From the NCBI RefSeq assembly GCF_039555335.1, contig NC_092629.1:29881382-29945381 (forward strand): a stretch of DNA of 64,000 nt. The letters are read 5' to 3'. This DNA is from Amphiura filiformis. Lineage: Eukaryota; Echinodermata; Ophiuroidea; Amphilepidida; Amphiuridae. The position numbers and the translations under genes were made by a program. The notes beneath the pieces are model-generated. The model had not been told where the DNA came from, did no database searches, and worked only from the letters and a program-made list of their open reading frames with translations. Every line of letters starts with the position of its first letter. Positions within the stretch are counted from its first letter, which is position 1. This document shows, one piece after another, positions 9,009-22,436 of the stretch.

Positions 9009-12000
9009 ACGTAAAAATCATCAAAATTCAGGTTTTGGTACCTTTTTTATTATCACAGATGTTAACATAGCCTGTAAGTGGTTCAGCCAAAAGCCATGTA
9101 TACATTAGGGTGGTTCTTAATTTTCAAAAGTCTGAAATACCTTGCTCCCACCCCTTCAAATGGTGATCCTGGATGAAAAACTTATTCTCCGAAATTTTCA
9201 GAAATATTGAATATGATTTAGAGGTAGCTCAAGAGCCCTCAATGTGGCCGATTTGGCGAAATTTAGTCGCCGAACATTTTTAGCAAGTTTGCAAGGGTCT
9301 ATTTTCAAAATCATGTGTTTCTTGATACTCAGTCTTTGTAATTGCATTAACAATAACTAGTTTAACATACCAATAGCAAAAGATGTCTTGTATTTACTTC
9401 CATTGTGATTATAAACCAGACCAAAAATGGCATTTCATGCCACGCACTGCTAAAATACTGCTCGTCAGCCTTTTTGAGCAATTATGAGGGCCACTAGTTT
9501 TAAAAAAGAGAATATCATGATGCTCAAAACTTTGTAATTGCATTAACATTAACTACTTAAACATATGAATAACATAAAATATCTTGTATTGTCATTCATT
9601 ATTGTTTTAAACTTAACCAAATATAGTACTTTGTGACATGAATACCCGAAAATACTGTGTATCGCCATTTTGGGCAATTTTATAAGGGTCTATTTTCAAA
9701 ACACAGTGTCTCTTGGTACTGAATCTTTGTGATTGCATTAACATTAAGTAGTTTAACACATATATAGCATTAGAAACCTTGTTTTTACTTCCATTATTGT
9801 TTTAAAATCAACCAAATATGGTACATTGTGCCATTTGACCCCGAAATACTGCGTGTCAATCGGCCATTTCGAGCAATTTTACAAGGGTCTACTTTCAAAA
9901 CACAGTGTCTCCTGATACTAAATCTTTGTATTTGCATTTACAGTAACTAGTTGAACACATATTATAGTACTAGATGTCTTGTATTTACTTCCATTATTGT
10001 TTTAAGATCAACCAAATATGATTCTTTGTGCCATGGCCCAAAAACTGTTTGTCAGTAATAGCCATTTTGAGCTTTACATAATGGGGCCTATTTTCAAAAC
10101 AGAGTGTCTCTTGATAATAAATCTTTGTAATTGCATTAGCAGCAACTTGTTCAACATATTTATAACAAAAGATTCCCCTTAGTTGCTTTCATTAAACTAA
10201 GAATCTGCCAAGGTTGACTAGCAAACTGGTGCTGATGCTCTCTCAGATACAACTTGAAGCAGGAACTACAGCTGGACTTCATTGTCAGATTGTGTGCTAT
10301 ATGTTTGTAAAAACATGATGGTTGTCTTCATAAGCCTGCAATTAGCTGGATATCATTATGTGGAGCACAGGCTACTAGGGGTGCATTGAACCATGCTTTA
10401 AAGCCACAGAAAATATGGAAAAACTCCTGAATGCCTTTCTCCTCATACATGACTGTCATAGTGTGTCAGTTTGAATTTTTGCCCTTGGAACATCCAATGA
10501 GTAAAATGATCTTGGCCATCGAATATGTGTGATTCAAGGGACCTGGTTTCATGAAGTAGGTATCATGAGGGGGAAAGCCTCAAAGGAAGATGATAGAGAG
10601 CTCAAGTAACTCGCGGTGATGAGGGGTAATGACCTTTGTAAGCATGGTAAGAGGGGAATGACAATAAAAAAGTGCCTAGAACTTACCTGTAAACATACAA
10701 CCTACATTGTATCTATCGCAACGACCACAACAATTAATACATTTAGAATTAGAATAAAAACAGCAATGGCAGTCAATACAACAATATTTTGTTAAAAAAT
10801 ATGTGGAACTGTTTCTCTCAATGCAATTACAAACATTTAATATCAAGAGACACTCTGTTTTGAAAATAGGCCCATGTAAAATTGCTCAAAATGGCCAACT
10901 GACACGCAATGTCACAAAGTACATGTACATGATGTACCACATTTGAAAACAATAATGGAAGTAAATACAAGACATCTATAATATGTGTTCAACTAGTTAC
11001 TGTAAATGCAAATACAAAGATTTAGTATCAGGAGACACTGTGTTTTGAAAATAGACCCTTGTAAAATTGCACAAAATGGCCGACTGAGCTGACACACATT
11101 ATTTCGGGGTTAAATGGCACAAAGTACCATATTTGGTTTATCTTAAAACAATAATGGAAGTAATAACAAGACATCTAGAGCTTAAATGTGTAAAACTACT
11201 TATTGTAAAATTTAATAATGCAATTACAAAGATTCAGTACCAAGAGACACTGCGTTTTGAAAATAGACCCTTGTAAAATTGCCCTAAATGGCCGATACAT
11301 AGTTTTTGGGGGTATTCATGTCACAAAGTACTATATTTGGTTGAGTTTAAAACAATAATGAATGACAATACAAGATATTTTTTGTTATTTATATGTTTAA
11401 GTACTTTTAAGTTAATGCAATTACAAAGTTTTGAGCATCATGATATTCTCTTTTTTAAAACTAGTGGCCCTCATAATTGCTCAAAAAGGCTGACGGGCAG
11501 TATTGTAGCATTGCGTGGCACAAAATGCCATTTTTGGTCTGGTTTATAATCACAATGGATGTAAATACAAGACATCTTTTGCTATTTGTATGTTAAATTA
11601 GTTATTGTTAATGCAATTACAAAGACTGGGTATCAAGAAACACTTTATTTTGAAAATAGACCCTTGTAAACTTGCTCAAAAATGTCCGACAACTAAAATT
11701 CGGCTAAGTCGCGGCCACATTGCGGGCTCTTGAGCTACCTCTAAATCATATTCAATATTTCTGAAAATTTCAGAGAATAAGTTTTTCATCCAGGATCACC
11801 ATTTGAAGGGGTGGGAGCAAGGTATTTCAGACTTTTGAAAATTAAGAACCACCCTATGTAAGACAAAGGTTTTTAACTTTGATTATATGTCTTGTGTTAC
11901 TCCCCCATTGGATGTTGTGTCATATTTTTCCTGTTTTTGATTTTATCCATTGCTAGTGTGACACTGTAGTATCCTTTTTGGATCCATCTTTTGGTTCCCC

Positions 12001-12294
12001 ACTGGTCAGTTGGAACATATTTTCCTGTTTTTATACTTAAGACAAAGTAAGACATTTTTTCATGAATCTGTAACTTATATACTGACAGTGAGTAAATAAA
12101 TTAGCTATACAATGTATGTACATTTGAATGGGGCATCAACTTTGTCAATACTGCTGTTTTCCTCATTTTTGCCAATTTTTTTCAATTCAAAATACCTAAT
12201 GACAATTCTAAAGACTTATCCTTCACTTTTATGCAATTTATGTACAATTTTAATTTGTTTGCACTTTCGCTGGGATCACTGAAAGGGTCTTTTA
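9009..12294. mobile_element. MITE-A copy split by a fold-back element
   Basis: The left piece (9009-9107: GTAAAAATCATCAAAATTC, then GTTCAGCCAAAAGCC) and the right piece (about 12040-12294, ending GGGATCACTGAAAGGGTCTTTTA) match, in order, the two halves of the intact element at 53598-53972. They are separated by the fold-back at 9108-11854 and about 170 further bases of unknown origin. The first 35 bp of the MITE are missing at the FKTN side. Confidence 0.7.
9108..11854. mobile_element. fold-back (long inverted repeat) element, 2.75 kb
   Basis: Arms of about 1.1 kb are inverted copies. The outer ~190 bp (start GGGTGGTTCTTAATTTTC) is unique. The inner part of each arm holds about five tandem subrepeats of 195-200 bp, each with TTTGTAATTGCATTAACA, TTACTTCCATTATTG and GGGTCTATTTTCAAAACA. 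The centre (10180-10800) is unrelated single-copy sequence. It is flanked on both sides by TA (9106-9107 and 11855-11856). The structure resembles fold-back elements such as sea urchin TU (family knowledge). No transposase frame is seen. Confidence 0.9.
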
Positions 12295-12299
12295 TGCCA

Positions 12300-12720
12300 A
12301 AGGCCATAGGCGTAGATCCCGGGGGATGGGGGGATAAATCCCCCCATATTTTGCCGGGGGGGGTGGTCGATCATCCCCCCAATGTTGAGACCTGTATGTG
12401 GGTTTCTGGCCAAATTAACCTTATATCTGGCCATTTTAGCCCTATAATAGTAAATTTTTGTGCGCTTCGTGCGAATTTTAATATGTCACTTTTGCACCAG
12501 ATTTCATCAGTTTAGCTTCAAAATGGCAAAATTTTTCATGGGCTTCGCGTGCATTTGTACAATAAACTTACTATGTCGCCAAAACGTGTTGGATTCACTA
12601 TACTTCAAGAAATTTTTTCCAACCCCATCCCCCAAATGTCAAAAAGAAATCTACTCCACTGCCAAAGGCACTTTGCTATCCAGTGCCAGTGGCGTTACCG
12701 CGTAGCCAGTGGGGGGAATC
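12300..12720. repeat. dispersed repeat with GGCGTAGATCCCGGGGGATGG
   Basis: This stretch and 23540-23765 share AGGCGTAGATCCCGGGGG, then TATCTGGCCATTTTAGCC-like and GCGCTTCGTGCG-like text in the same order. Two copies of one G-rich family. The open frames across it are fortuitous. Confidence 0.6.
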
Positions 12721-12889
12721 GGTGGCTTCGGTGCCTGCTGCCCCCCATCATGACCATCGGTTCATCTTGGGCCGTCAGTACACGACGGGCCTTGGTCAGC
12801 TTGGGGTCAACAATAGACAATTTTATGCGACACTGCTTGTACAGGGTGAAGAAACAAAGTACATGTACATAACATGTTCCTCAAATACT

Positions 12890-13165
12890 TGAAATCTTGT
12901 TATATGTTAAAAAGGAATCCAATTACTTCACTAAAATTTCAGTGATTCAAGACAAGTGGTTCATTATAGAAATGTGTATATGTACATTCTATCGCTACCT
13001 CTTTTCTTATCATAAATAACGTACTGCTTGTCTTGAGTCACTGAAATTCCAGTGTATTAACTGGATTCCTTGCCCCTATACATAACTTTTGTTACCAGTG
13101 TATATATTATTATTTCTTGAGAAAAATGCAAAAATAATCACAAATTTATCAAGGGGTGTAGTATA
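12890..13165. mobile_element. decayed copy of the TTAA hairpin MITE at 26149
   Basis: GGAATCCAATTACT, TTTCAGTGATTCAAGACAAG and, mirrored, CTTGTCTTGAGTCACTGAAA with CCTTGCCCCTATACATAAC match the intact element at 26149-26512. The outer TTAA ends are eroded. Confidence 0.75.
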
Positions 13166-13364
13166 TATCCTGATTTTTGTGTAGCAAGACTTTGATTGTG
13201 TGCACTGAGTGATGTGCGCATTCCGCTTCGCTATAGTATTAGCTTGCGGGTAGTTTGGGCTATATGTGATTTTATCCGTACGCTTCATGCAGCAAATTGG
13301 TGCACACTGTAGGCCTACTGTGGGGCATTGTCAGATATGAAAAGTTCAGGGATTCTGCCTTTTT

Positions 13365-13530
13365 AGAGCGTTTCATTTAAAAGGCACCCCCATGAATGTG
13401 TGCCAAAGATCGCTTGCCCCCCCAGGCTATCGGCTCGCCAAAAATTGCTTGCCCCCCCTTTTCGCTCGCCAAAAATTGCTTGCCCCCAATTTTACCCTTA
13501 ATTATTGCACAGCCCCTTTTAATCTCGGGA
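13365..13530. mobile_element. partial copy of the 52512 G/C-rich inverted-repeat element
   Basis: Units like GCTTGCCCCCCC and CGCTCGCCAAAAATTG, ending TTAATTATTGCACAGCCCC, match the reverse strand of 52512-52946. Only one end is kept. Confidence 0.65.
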
Positions 13531-13639
13531 TCCATCAGCGAAATCAACGACGATAACATATGTGCGACATTGCCTGTGATATGTGATGGAAAAATTCACT
13601 AGCAAGATGCTGCGCAGTGTACGCAAAAAAATCGTCATG

Positions 13640-14000
13640 CTATGTCAGGCTGTGTTCATTCAACTGGAATTTCCACTGTATAAATAATCTTTTCCTAGTC
13701 CGAATAATCAGACCCAGAACGAAATATTAATTTCTGACATGATCGTGTTCTGGGTCTGAACTGTTTCCATTCGAAATCTTGATGACAAATTGGACAAAAG
13801 AAGCACATGGTCCTACTTCACAGTTTTTTAATCCTCCTATTCATGTTGCGTGAATCACTCTATTGTGGACCATCCTTTTGATACTTGAGTATTTGGACAA
13901 GCGGAACAGTTTTGACAGGCCTTTTGTCTACCTCTCTGTTTGTAAACAAACGAGGAGGTCGAAATTGTCCTTCCCGGCGAATACGAAAGGCAGCGTAATA
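13640..14000. repeat. dispersed repeat, inverted partner of 30130-30420
   Basis: The order AATAATCAGACCCAGAAC, CACATGGTCCTACTTCAC, TATTGTGGACCATCCTT, GTCTACCTCTCTGTTTG is repeated in reverse complement at 30130-30420. Both copies carry an internal CAGACCCAGAAC...GTTCTGGGTCTGA hairpin. Unidentified family, about 290 bp. Confidence 0.75.
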
Positions 14001-14167
14001 GTACGGCACTAATCTTTTCCAAGGTTCCTTTGAGTTGACAGCTTCACCACGCGTTACATATGTGCGCGACGTCAAGCGTGTGCATTGGACCTTGTGCAAA
14101 ATAATATGCGCTGGACGGCTAGCAGTACGCTTAATTTGTAAAAGGAAATCTGAAACTAATACTTTAG

Positions 14168-17100
14168 TTAAAGACCCATTCAGTGATCCCAGCGCAAGTG
14201 TAAAAAAATTAAAATTGTTTATAAATTGCTTAAAAGTGAAGGATTTATGCCATTCATATTGTCATTTGGTATTTTTGAAATGACAAATTTGGTAAAAAAC
14301 GAAGAAAACAGCAGTACTGACGTAGTTGAAGCCTAGTTCACCACGTAAACTTGTATGGCTCAAAATTCGGACCGCTCGCCATTAAGTTTACTGCTTTCTG
14401 TGTTTTGAAATTTGTTGACGTTTTAATGATCCCCGATCGATTATTTTAGCTGTGTCACATCACGTGCAAATGACGCTAGTAGGTACCAGCCAAACTTCAG
14501 AAAAAAATCACGATCACCAGCTGCCGTGCGGTAACAGTCTTATACAATGGACAGATATTATCTAGGTATCCCAGGCAAACCTTAGTTAACACAATTTGCT
14601 AGTCAGCGAAATTCGCCGAGACCGGGGCCCAAACACAACGCATATAATTTTAATACATAGAAATTTGCATTTTTTTCGAGGATAGGTCGGTGAAGGAAAC
14701 CTACATATGTTTTCTATACTTCACTTGACCCAAATATATGATTTTTATGGTGATAATCAAGTCGCACATGGAATTTTAGAGGATTTTGATAGCAGTTCCA
14801 TTAAAAAAAGCTGCTATCGCCATGAGACTAAGATCTAGAAACACCCCTAAATGCCGTTTTGGGGAATTTTGCTAGCAGAATCTTTTTGATGAAAGTCAAT
14901 CTTTGACAAGATGTAACTTTGTTACGGAAAGTGCTATGACAAAAATGTTTTCAGTTTTGGCTTTCTTTACTCAAGGGCTTTAATTTTGATGGCCAATAAA
15001 GCTGAAAAATTAAAAAAATGAATGAATTTTTGGTATTTTTTAAGGCGCCCAAAAAGCACCCAAATCAATCGTCTATGACCTTGAGAATGCTCGTGACGTA
15101 AGCTCAGGGTTCAGATCACGTGATCCTACTCGAAACACGTAAACAAGACTTGCTTCCTGTACTTTGCAAGCTGCCCGGCAAGTCTGATTTTCACAATAAA
15201 GCTTGAAATTAGAGGAATCTTCAAGTTGCTGGTTCCTCCTATATATATTAGAAATAATAGAATTATTGTCAGCACATAAATTTTCCGTAAATTTTTGACA
15301 AAATCAGTCATAACTCGCTGGGTATAATTGGGTAATTGAGTTTGAATTTCGCGCTGGGATCAATTCCATGCGCCAAACTTGTTGCTACCGCTCATGTCAT
15401 GGACTGAATAAACATGATCGAAAAACAAATTACATACTTGTTTGTGACATTTCTATTCTTGATACATTTGAAAATATCTGATATTTAAAAATATCGTCTT
15501 GCAGTAATCAAAAAATTAATTAAAAAAACCGCCGATTTCATCAAATCCAGCCCATAAAGGTTTTCATATTTAGCGCATTGCGGTAAATACATTCTTTCAA
15601 CGCAATCATACGATTGAAAGAAACATACTTTATTATAAAATAAGTACAATTGAGGCTTAGTAGATGGAATTCTGAAATCTGAATAAATATTGTCACTTGT
15701 GTCACGATTCTTTAATGATAGTACAATCAGTGTACGGTACTGAAAAAGTGAAACATTCATGTTTTTATGGATTTATACCGAACAAGATGCGTAAATTGCT
15801 GATGAAGAAATAGCATTCACCCGACCAAGGTGGATATGCGCAAACACAGCGAGTCGCCAAGTTCGTCCTCCGGTATAGCACTTGCGGTGCGGTGTGTGTT
15901 GCAGCAGGTGTGATCAAGTCTGCTTTTGTATGCATTTTCGCAATTAAGCTTGAAATTAGAGGAATATTCAAGTTGCAAATAATAGAATTATTGTCAACAC
16001 ATAAATTTTCCGTAATTTTGGACAAAATCAGTCGAAACTGGCTGGGTATCATTGGGTTATTGAGTTCGAATTTCGCGCTGTGATCAATTCCATGCGCAAA
16101 TGCTTGCTACGACCGGTGACCGGTCATGGCATAATAATATAAACATCAAATTAAATACTTGCTTATCAAGTGACATTCCCTGTTCTTGATTCATTTTAAA
16201 ATATCTGATTTCTAAAAATATTGTCTTGCAGTAATCAAAAAAGATTTCATTAAATCCAGCTCATAAAAGGTTTTCATATCTAGCGCCGTGATCATTCCCG
16301 GTCGGATATCGTTCATTATGGAAAATATTCTTTCCATGAATTGACAATTGAAAGAAACAAATACTTTATAAATACAATTTAGGCTTGGTAGACCGTTATT
16401 TGATGGAATTCTGAAATCTAAATTATAATATTGTCATTTCTGTCACAGTTCTTGATGATAGCACAATCGATGTAGCCCTACTGAAAAAGAAAAACATCCA
16501 TGTAATTGTTGTATGGATGATGGTAGTAGCGAAATACTGAAGAAATTGCAGGAGCTGATGTCTGCGAGGCGGATATACCCAAACAGCGCTAGTCTTCGTC
16601 TTCCGGGAGCACTTCTCTGTGTATTAGCTGATTTGATCAATCGTTCCTTGATATTTGGAACATTTACAGGAATAAATTTTGCTGATGAAGTAGCAATAAG
16701 TTGGAAATATCAGAATGTGAATATCAAATCGGTCATTTTGTCTGCAAGTACAGTACAGTCGCGGATACCGAACACTCGCGACTCAGTCAGCCACTGAGTT
16801 CATCCCGTATGTATCTCCCGGGATGTATCGACGAGTTCGCCTATCATACATGACCGGTTGTAAAGCTAAGAAATAATTAAAAAATCCTGTACATGTACCT
16901 TATTCTATTCCTTCATTTTCTCATTGTGATAAGTTTATCTCAACTTGGTGTGACGATCTGAACTGGTAGCACTAGCAGTTATTTTTTGCAATCTGTTTTC
17001 ATTCCGGTTCTTCGGCTAATCTTCGCTCTTCGTGCTGTACTGTAATATTCCCTATGCATATCGTGGATGGCTTGGCCTATCCCAAATCACCCCGGCCAGC

Positions 17101-17555
17101 ACTTTTTCCATTTTTCATGTAAAGTAAGTTGACAATGACTTAATTCGTACATTGGCCCAATGCATGCCACAGTATTGTGTTTACAATCAAACCCGGAAGT
17201 AACTGTGTGTCCCCGAGCTGACGTCATCAACGAAAGCGCCCAATTTGAACGATTTCGTTTGGTAATTTAGGGGGTGCCAATATCCAATCTTTGCATGGAG
17301 ATTTTGTCTAGCCTGGTACGTTAGGCAAATAAAAAATATTCTTTTCTGCTTCAATTCCTGACATCATAAGCTTTCCATTGATATATAACTTTATTTTCAA
17401 TGAGGTTCACCTTTAAAATAAATACACAGCTTTCGGCTGAACCACTGGCAGGCTATGTTAGCACATCTATGACAATGACAAAGGTACCAAAATCTGAATT
17501 TTGATGATTTTTACGGTCATCCGGATGAGCAAATCACTAGTGAATGGGCCTTTAA
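14168..17555. mobile_element. MITE-A copy interrupted by about 3 kb of DNA
   Basis: The left piece starts TTAAAGACCCATTCAGTGAT at 14168 and reaches about 14333. The right piece runs from about 17400 (CAGCTTTCGGCTGAACC) to GTGAATGGGCCTTTAA at 17555. Together they are a reverse copy of the element intact at 53598-53972 and 61561-62234. The 3 kb between them is foreign and contains the 747-bp tandem duplication. Confidence 0.65.
15180..16680. repeat. 747-bp unit duplicated in tandem
   Basis: GCTTGAAATTAGAGGAAT starts at 15201 and again at 15948. Blocks such as TTGTCAGCACATAAATTTTC, CGCTGGGATCAATTCCATG, CTTGCAGTAATCAAAAAA and GATGGAATTCTGAAATCT recur in the same order at the same spacing, at about 85% identity by eye. 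Neither copy has a coding frame I trust. It is part of the DNA inserted in MITE-A. Confidence 0.8.
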
Positions 17556-20500
17556 GCTTACATGATTTTACATTTATCATCATGATCATGAATGAATGTC
17601 TTCAAATATCACCAAATCGCACAATATTAAAGTTACCTTTTTTCAAAAATATCCATATCACCACACACCAGTCTCCTGAATACCATCAAACACCTGCAGT
17701 TGTCACGCAGAGTCCACATAAAATACATTATTTTCTTTTGTTATTCTTTAATTATCATCTTCCTGGGCGCTGACATCTTGAATTACTACAAAGACCCTCT
17801 AGCTCTGTATCTTTTTTACTTTTAATCATGTTTATTTTTTGTAATAAAATTTATGATTCCTAGCAAGTAATAATAATGACAGAAACGAATGAATAATAAT
17901 TGTTGTTATTATCAATTTCTTGATTTTTATCTTGAAATGATGACTGGATTTCAACGTTTTTCGCTGATTGTTACAAAAATCGAATAAGTTAGGGTGTAAA
18001 TTTTTCTCTCGCAAGAAGCGGAATCTTGTCAAAATACCAAAGTGGACATTTAATCAATGACGTCATTTACGCCGATACTTAAGGGCGCAGACCACCAAAT
18101 ACTTTCTCTATTGAAAACAAAATACAATGTAATGAGATTATAATAATTATGATTTTCTTGAAAAGCGCGTTTTGCACTTTTTTGTCATTATGTTTTTTTT
18201 TAGAGAAAACAAAACAAAAAATAATAATAATCACAAAGAATTACAACAACAGCTGCAAAAGTATTAAAAAATACATAATTATTAAGGTACTGCAGCATGT
18301 ATAGTCCTCTTGCTCTATGAATAAAAATTCCTTTAAAAGGAATAGGGTGGGCAAATGAAAAATTGTCAAGAGAAATGAAAGAATGAGTAAGTCAAGTTCA
18401 CAATAAATAAAAATTCCTTTAAAAGGAATAGGGCGAGCAAATGAATTGTCAAGATAAAGGTGTAGTTCCATATTGATAAGTCCAAGTAAAATAAAAAACA
18501 TGTTTTACGTCCAGGTTTTTGAAAAAAAAGGAGTAGGAGGGGCCTTTTAATTTTGTATCGCAGAATCGATGTAAATACCCATATTTAGAGCTATTTTAGC
18601 GTGCACAATAATGCCTGCAAAAAGGAGGAGGCCTCTTTTTATTTGTTGTTCTGAGGGTAGGCCCCTCTAATGATCTCGAAACCTTCCAAATTGTTTCTTG
18701 TATATTGAGAAGGCTATAAAAAGCATCTCAACTCCCTAGACATAATTTTAAAAAAGTTATAGGGCCTAACTGAATTGCAAAATAAAAAAATATAATTGAA
18801 GAAACCTCCAAAAAGGAGGGAGGGGACGTGAAACATGTTTATTTTTGTATTTGGCCTAATGCAGTATTACTTCGATTATCACTTGTCATCATTAGCAGAG
18901 GAGTGAAATTTTGATTGAAAGAATTAAACTAAGGGACGCACCATTTGATACTGAGAGGGGGGGTAGGAAGTTGGGGTCGGGGAAAGTTTTTTTATTTTTT
19001 TATAGTTGGTGGAGAAAGTTTTTTTTTTGCTCATGAAGTGGGTGAAGTTTTTTTTTTTTTTGAAAAACTTCCTACCCCACCCTGAGAATCTAATGGTGCA
19101 TCCCTAAGAAGGTTTGTGTTTGAAGTTATATAAATAACGAACTAAGAGCAATCGAATTAGGACAACAAAATAAAAAAATTAAAACCCACACCATAGGACT
19201 GTACGGTAAAACATGTACCAACAGGCTACTTTTTAGTCACCCACCTTTGTAGGACTACACAACAAAATAGCCCTCCACCATAGGACTTTGCGGTAAAATA
19301 TTTAGAGGAGTATGCCAATTAAGGCCAAGTAAAAAAAATGTATATGTCCGGACTTTTTCAAAAATTGGTGAGGGAGGTCCTTATTATTTGTTATCGTGTT
19401 ATTGTTTTACCATTCATTTCTGTGTAAAATTGCAATGGCAAATGTTTGTCAACACATCATAAAATCGGGGAGGCACCTAATATTTTTTTTTTTTTTTCAA
19501 AGCCCTACCCCTAGCTTGAAGAAAGTGTTTGCAATTTGTTTATAAATGATAACTAAGAACTTCTAAACATGTCATTTCATCACAACAATTTTATAAACAA
19601 AGTAAGGAAGCAAATAGGAAAAATAACTAAAATATTTGAAAATCTCCAAAAATCGGAGAGGGCGGGGACGATATACACGTTATTTATTTTACTTGGCCTA
19701 AACAATGAATCACCACTCATGACTCGAGGTCAAAACCATTATGTAAATAAGATAATGTTTGCATGCGATGTCAAACAAGGAAATGTTGACATAAATTAAT
19801 TGACTGTTTGGTTTCACGATGCTATTAATTTAGCCCAAAGATTAGGAAAACTAGCAAAACTGGTGAACTGGTACTGTTCAAATAAAAACATCTGCAAATC
19901 TTGCTGCAATTTCCAAATAGTATTTCTATTACTTAAATAATTATTTTTGTTATTTTTTTAAATACAAACACATTACTGCCTATGACGACTTTATCGTATT
20001 ACTTACATATCAAAATCATGTAATAATTACAAAACTCGCCGTAAACTATCACCTCTGTGGGTGTTTGGGATATAACCAGCACGAATATTTTCTCAACACT
20101 GCGGCATGTGAAAAAGTAGGTCAATAGTCAGAGAATACAGGGTGGGTGCGGCACGCCGCACCCACCCAAAAATAAAATCTAGGACCTATTACTAGTAATT
20201 ACCCCCTTTGGTCAAATCCACTCCCAGCTGGACAAGCCCACCCCAATGATAAACCACAGTAGACAAGCCAAAAGATAAAAAATTGTTATGTAATAATGGT
20301 CATTATGGCACACTTTTCACACTATGTTGAAAGCTATATCAGCAGGGGCTAATTGGAAAGATTAGTGGTTTTGATAGTAATTCCTTTTTCATAGAGCAAC
20401 CAGACTAGATACAGAGTCTATAAACATGTAACAATATGGCATAACACTACGTATAACAATGTACATACATCAAAGTTCAAAGCACCACTTTTTAAAATGA

Positions 20501-20780
20501 TTACCTAATTTACCCTTTTATAAGCAATGTCATATTCCACTTTACGTTTCATCAAAATAAGCGCGCGTTTTGCACTTTTACCTTAGACTGCTCCTCTGTA
20601 TTCCCTTTTTGATAAACAATTCATTTATGTACATTCCATGCATAAAACACAACACGCCCCCAGTGACTGCCCAGAAAAAAAGGATTTTTCTCATAGCTAG
20701 CTGTTCAGAACAGGCCTGGATTTTCCATAGTCAGAGGGATTAGAAGGATGATGAATTAAAATGGTCTACTACAGTAGACT
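17556..20780. other. AT-rich intergenic stretch without genes
   Basis: It holds a short direct repeat (ATAAAAATTCCTTTAAAAGG at about 18320 and 18407) and recurring degenerate units of the type CCAAAAAGGAGGGAGGGG (about 18520, 18620, 18808, 19360, 19470, 19646), suggesting an old tandem repeat. Poly-T and poly-A runs occur. There are no recognisable frames. Confidence 0.5.
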
Positions 20781-20829
20781 ACTTTTACATCCAAATTGCA
20801 CATTTCGGATGTCTTTATAAATTCAGCCT

Positions 20830-21230
20830 CGGTGAGGGCACTCTGGGGGGCACTCCCATATATTGTGCCCATGAAAAGACCCCGGTATCTTTGGCAAACA
20901 ATGACCCGTTTTTTCAGTAGCCTACACTGAATGACCCCCTTTTTAGTCCTCAAAATTGACAAATTTCGGCGCGCTTCACACACATTTTGAGCAAACTAAA
21001 TGAGTTTCGTATATTTTGTACTGTAAAATTGGGTAAAAAGCTATTTTTGATTTTCAATGATGTGAAATTTTGGGCGCTCCCATACAAAATCACCCCATTT
21101 TTGACATTGCCAACACCAAATGACCCCTTTTTTCTGAAAATTTCTACTTCGATAGACCTCTAGTTTTGTATACGCTGGTGGGCACAGGTATCACTTTCAT
21201 ATTCGAGTGCCTCCCCCTGGAATTCAGCCC
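20830..21230. repeat. probable inverted-repeat G/C-run element
   Basis: The left end GAGGGCACTCTGGGGGG and right end GAGTGCCTCCCCCTGG face each other, with TGACCCCTTTTTT-type units between them. It looks like a non-autonomous transposon relic. Low certainty on ends. Confidence 0.4.
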
Positions 21231-21530
21231 GGGAAGTTGAACATAGCCCTGACCTGCAAAATGTTATCCAGAAAATGAAATTATAAGATTTGACCTCAGA
21301 TAACCTTAGACCTGACCCCTGCAAAGTGTTCTAAAATGTTCCACTGATCATTACGTTTGTTGTGTTGAACAAGTTTGAACCCCGCACACCTTCTCTGTTA
21401 GTATTCTGTTCTGACCATATACCGGTAGTATACTTCCATGATAGGCCTATGTGCAAGTGACGTAGCAGGCTCGTAGCATTTTGAATTTGTTGACAGAAGA
21501 AAAAGCAGAAACAAATAGCAAAACAGACCC

Positions 21531-21560
21531 TAGCTGGGGGTTGTAAACCCCCAGCTAGGT
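21531..21560. repeat. perfect hairpin CTAGCTGGGGGTT/AACCCCCAGCTAG
   Basis: Two 13-base arms separated by GTA or similar. It could be a transposon end remnant. No gene is adjacent, so a terminator role is not suggested. Confidence 0.6.
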
Positions 21561-22436
21561 AATTATAATAATATTTACTACTTCATTTATAATTATTATC
21601 TGTAGTGATTTGGTGTAATGTGCCCCTAATTAATTTGCATTTGCTTAAATGTCATTTTTTAATCACGAGGGCGCTCTATATCAAGCCAGGGCTGACAGGC
21701 ATGACAGGGTCCTGCAGGGCCCTGATTGGGGCCTGATAGGGTCAGGTCCCCAACCTGACAGGGACCCGACACAGAGGATATCAGGCTTGGGGATATGTAC
21801 CAACAAAAACAAACTTCGGGCTATTTTGAACAATTCAACATGAAAGGGATATCCATTTTCTTATCGGACTGTCTTTGATATTTTTACTCTTAGACGACTA
21901 GATACTTATTGATTAATTATGATATAGACGAATCCAAATACACGCATTCCTACACCTGACTAGCAGCCTTTAGTTGGGTAGCCGTCGGCTATATACAATG
22001 CACTCAAAATGTGAAATGATTCGGCCTTGGCGGAAATTTTAAACTGCATTCCATCACCCGTTTTACACCTTCCGCGAAAACACAGGCAGACAAAAGAATA
22101 ACACAATACAGTTCCCTTCGACAAAACACACAGCATGGTACGTCTATTCGCTGTTGAAGTGACATAATAATCGGATTAACTACACGCGGTATCTATGCAT
22201 TGATGTACTTGCGAACAAAAGGACTATATGTATGAATAGATGCGACGGGATTACCTGCGGAATTATCTCCATTATATATATTATTAGCTATTATTCTATT
22301 AACCCTCCTCGTCCTTGCATCTTCTCTAGGTGTTAGGCGGCTTTTATTTGCACAATTGGACGCTCAAAGCACCAGGTTGGTGCTAGCGGCTACCCAAAGA
22401 TGTCCGACCAAATCCTGACAATGACTTGGCTACTTG

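Noticed and set aside
12231-12892. overlapping plus-strand frames of about 70-107 codons
   Set aside because: They run through a G-rich dispersed repeat that is also at 23.5 kb and encode no coherent protein.
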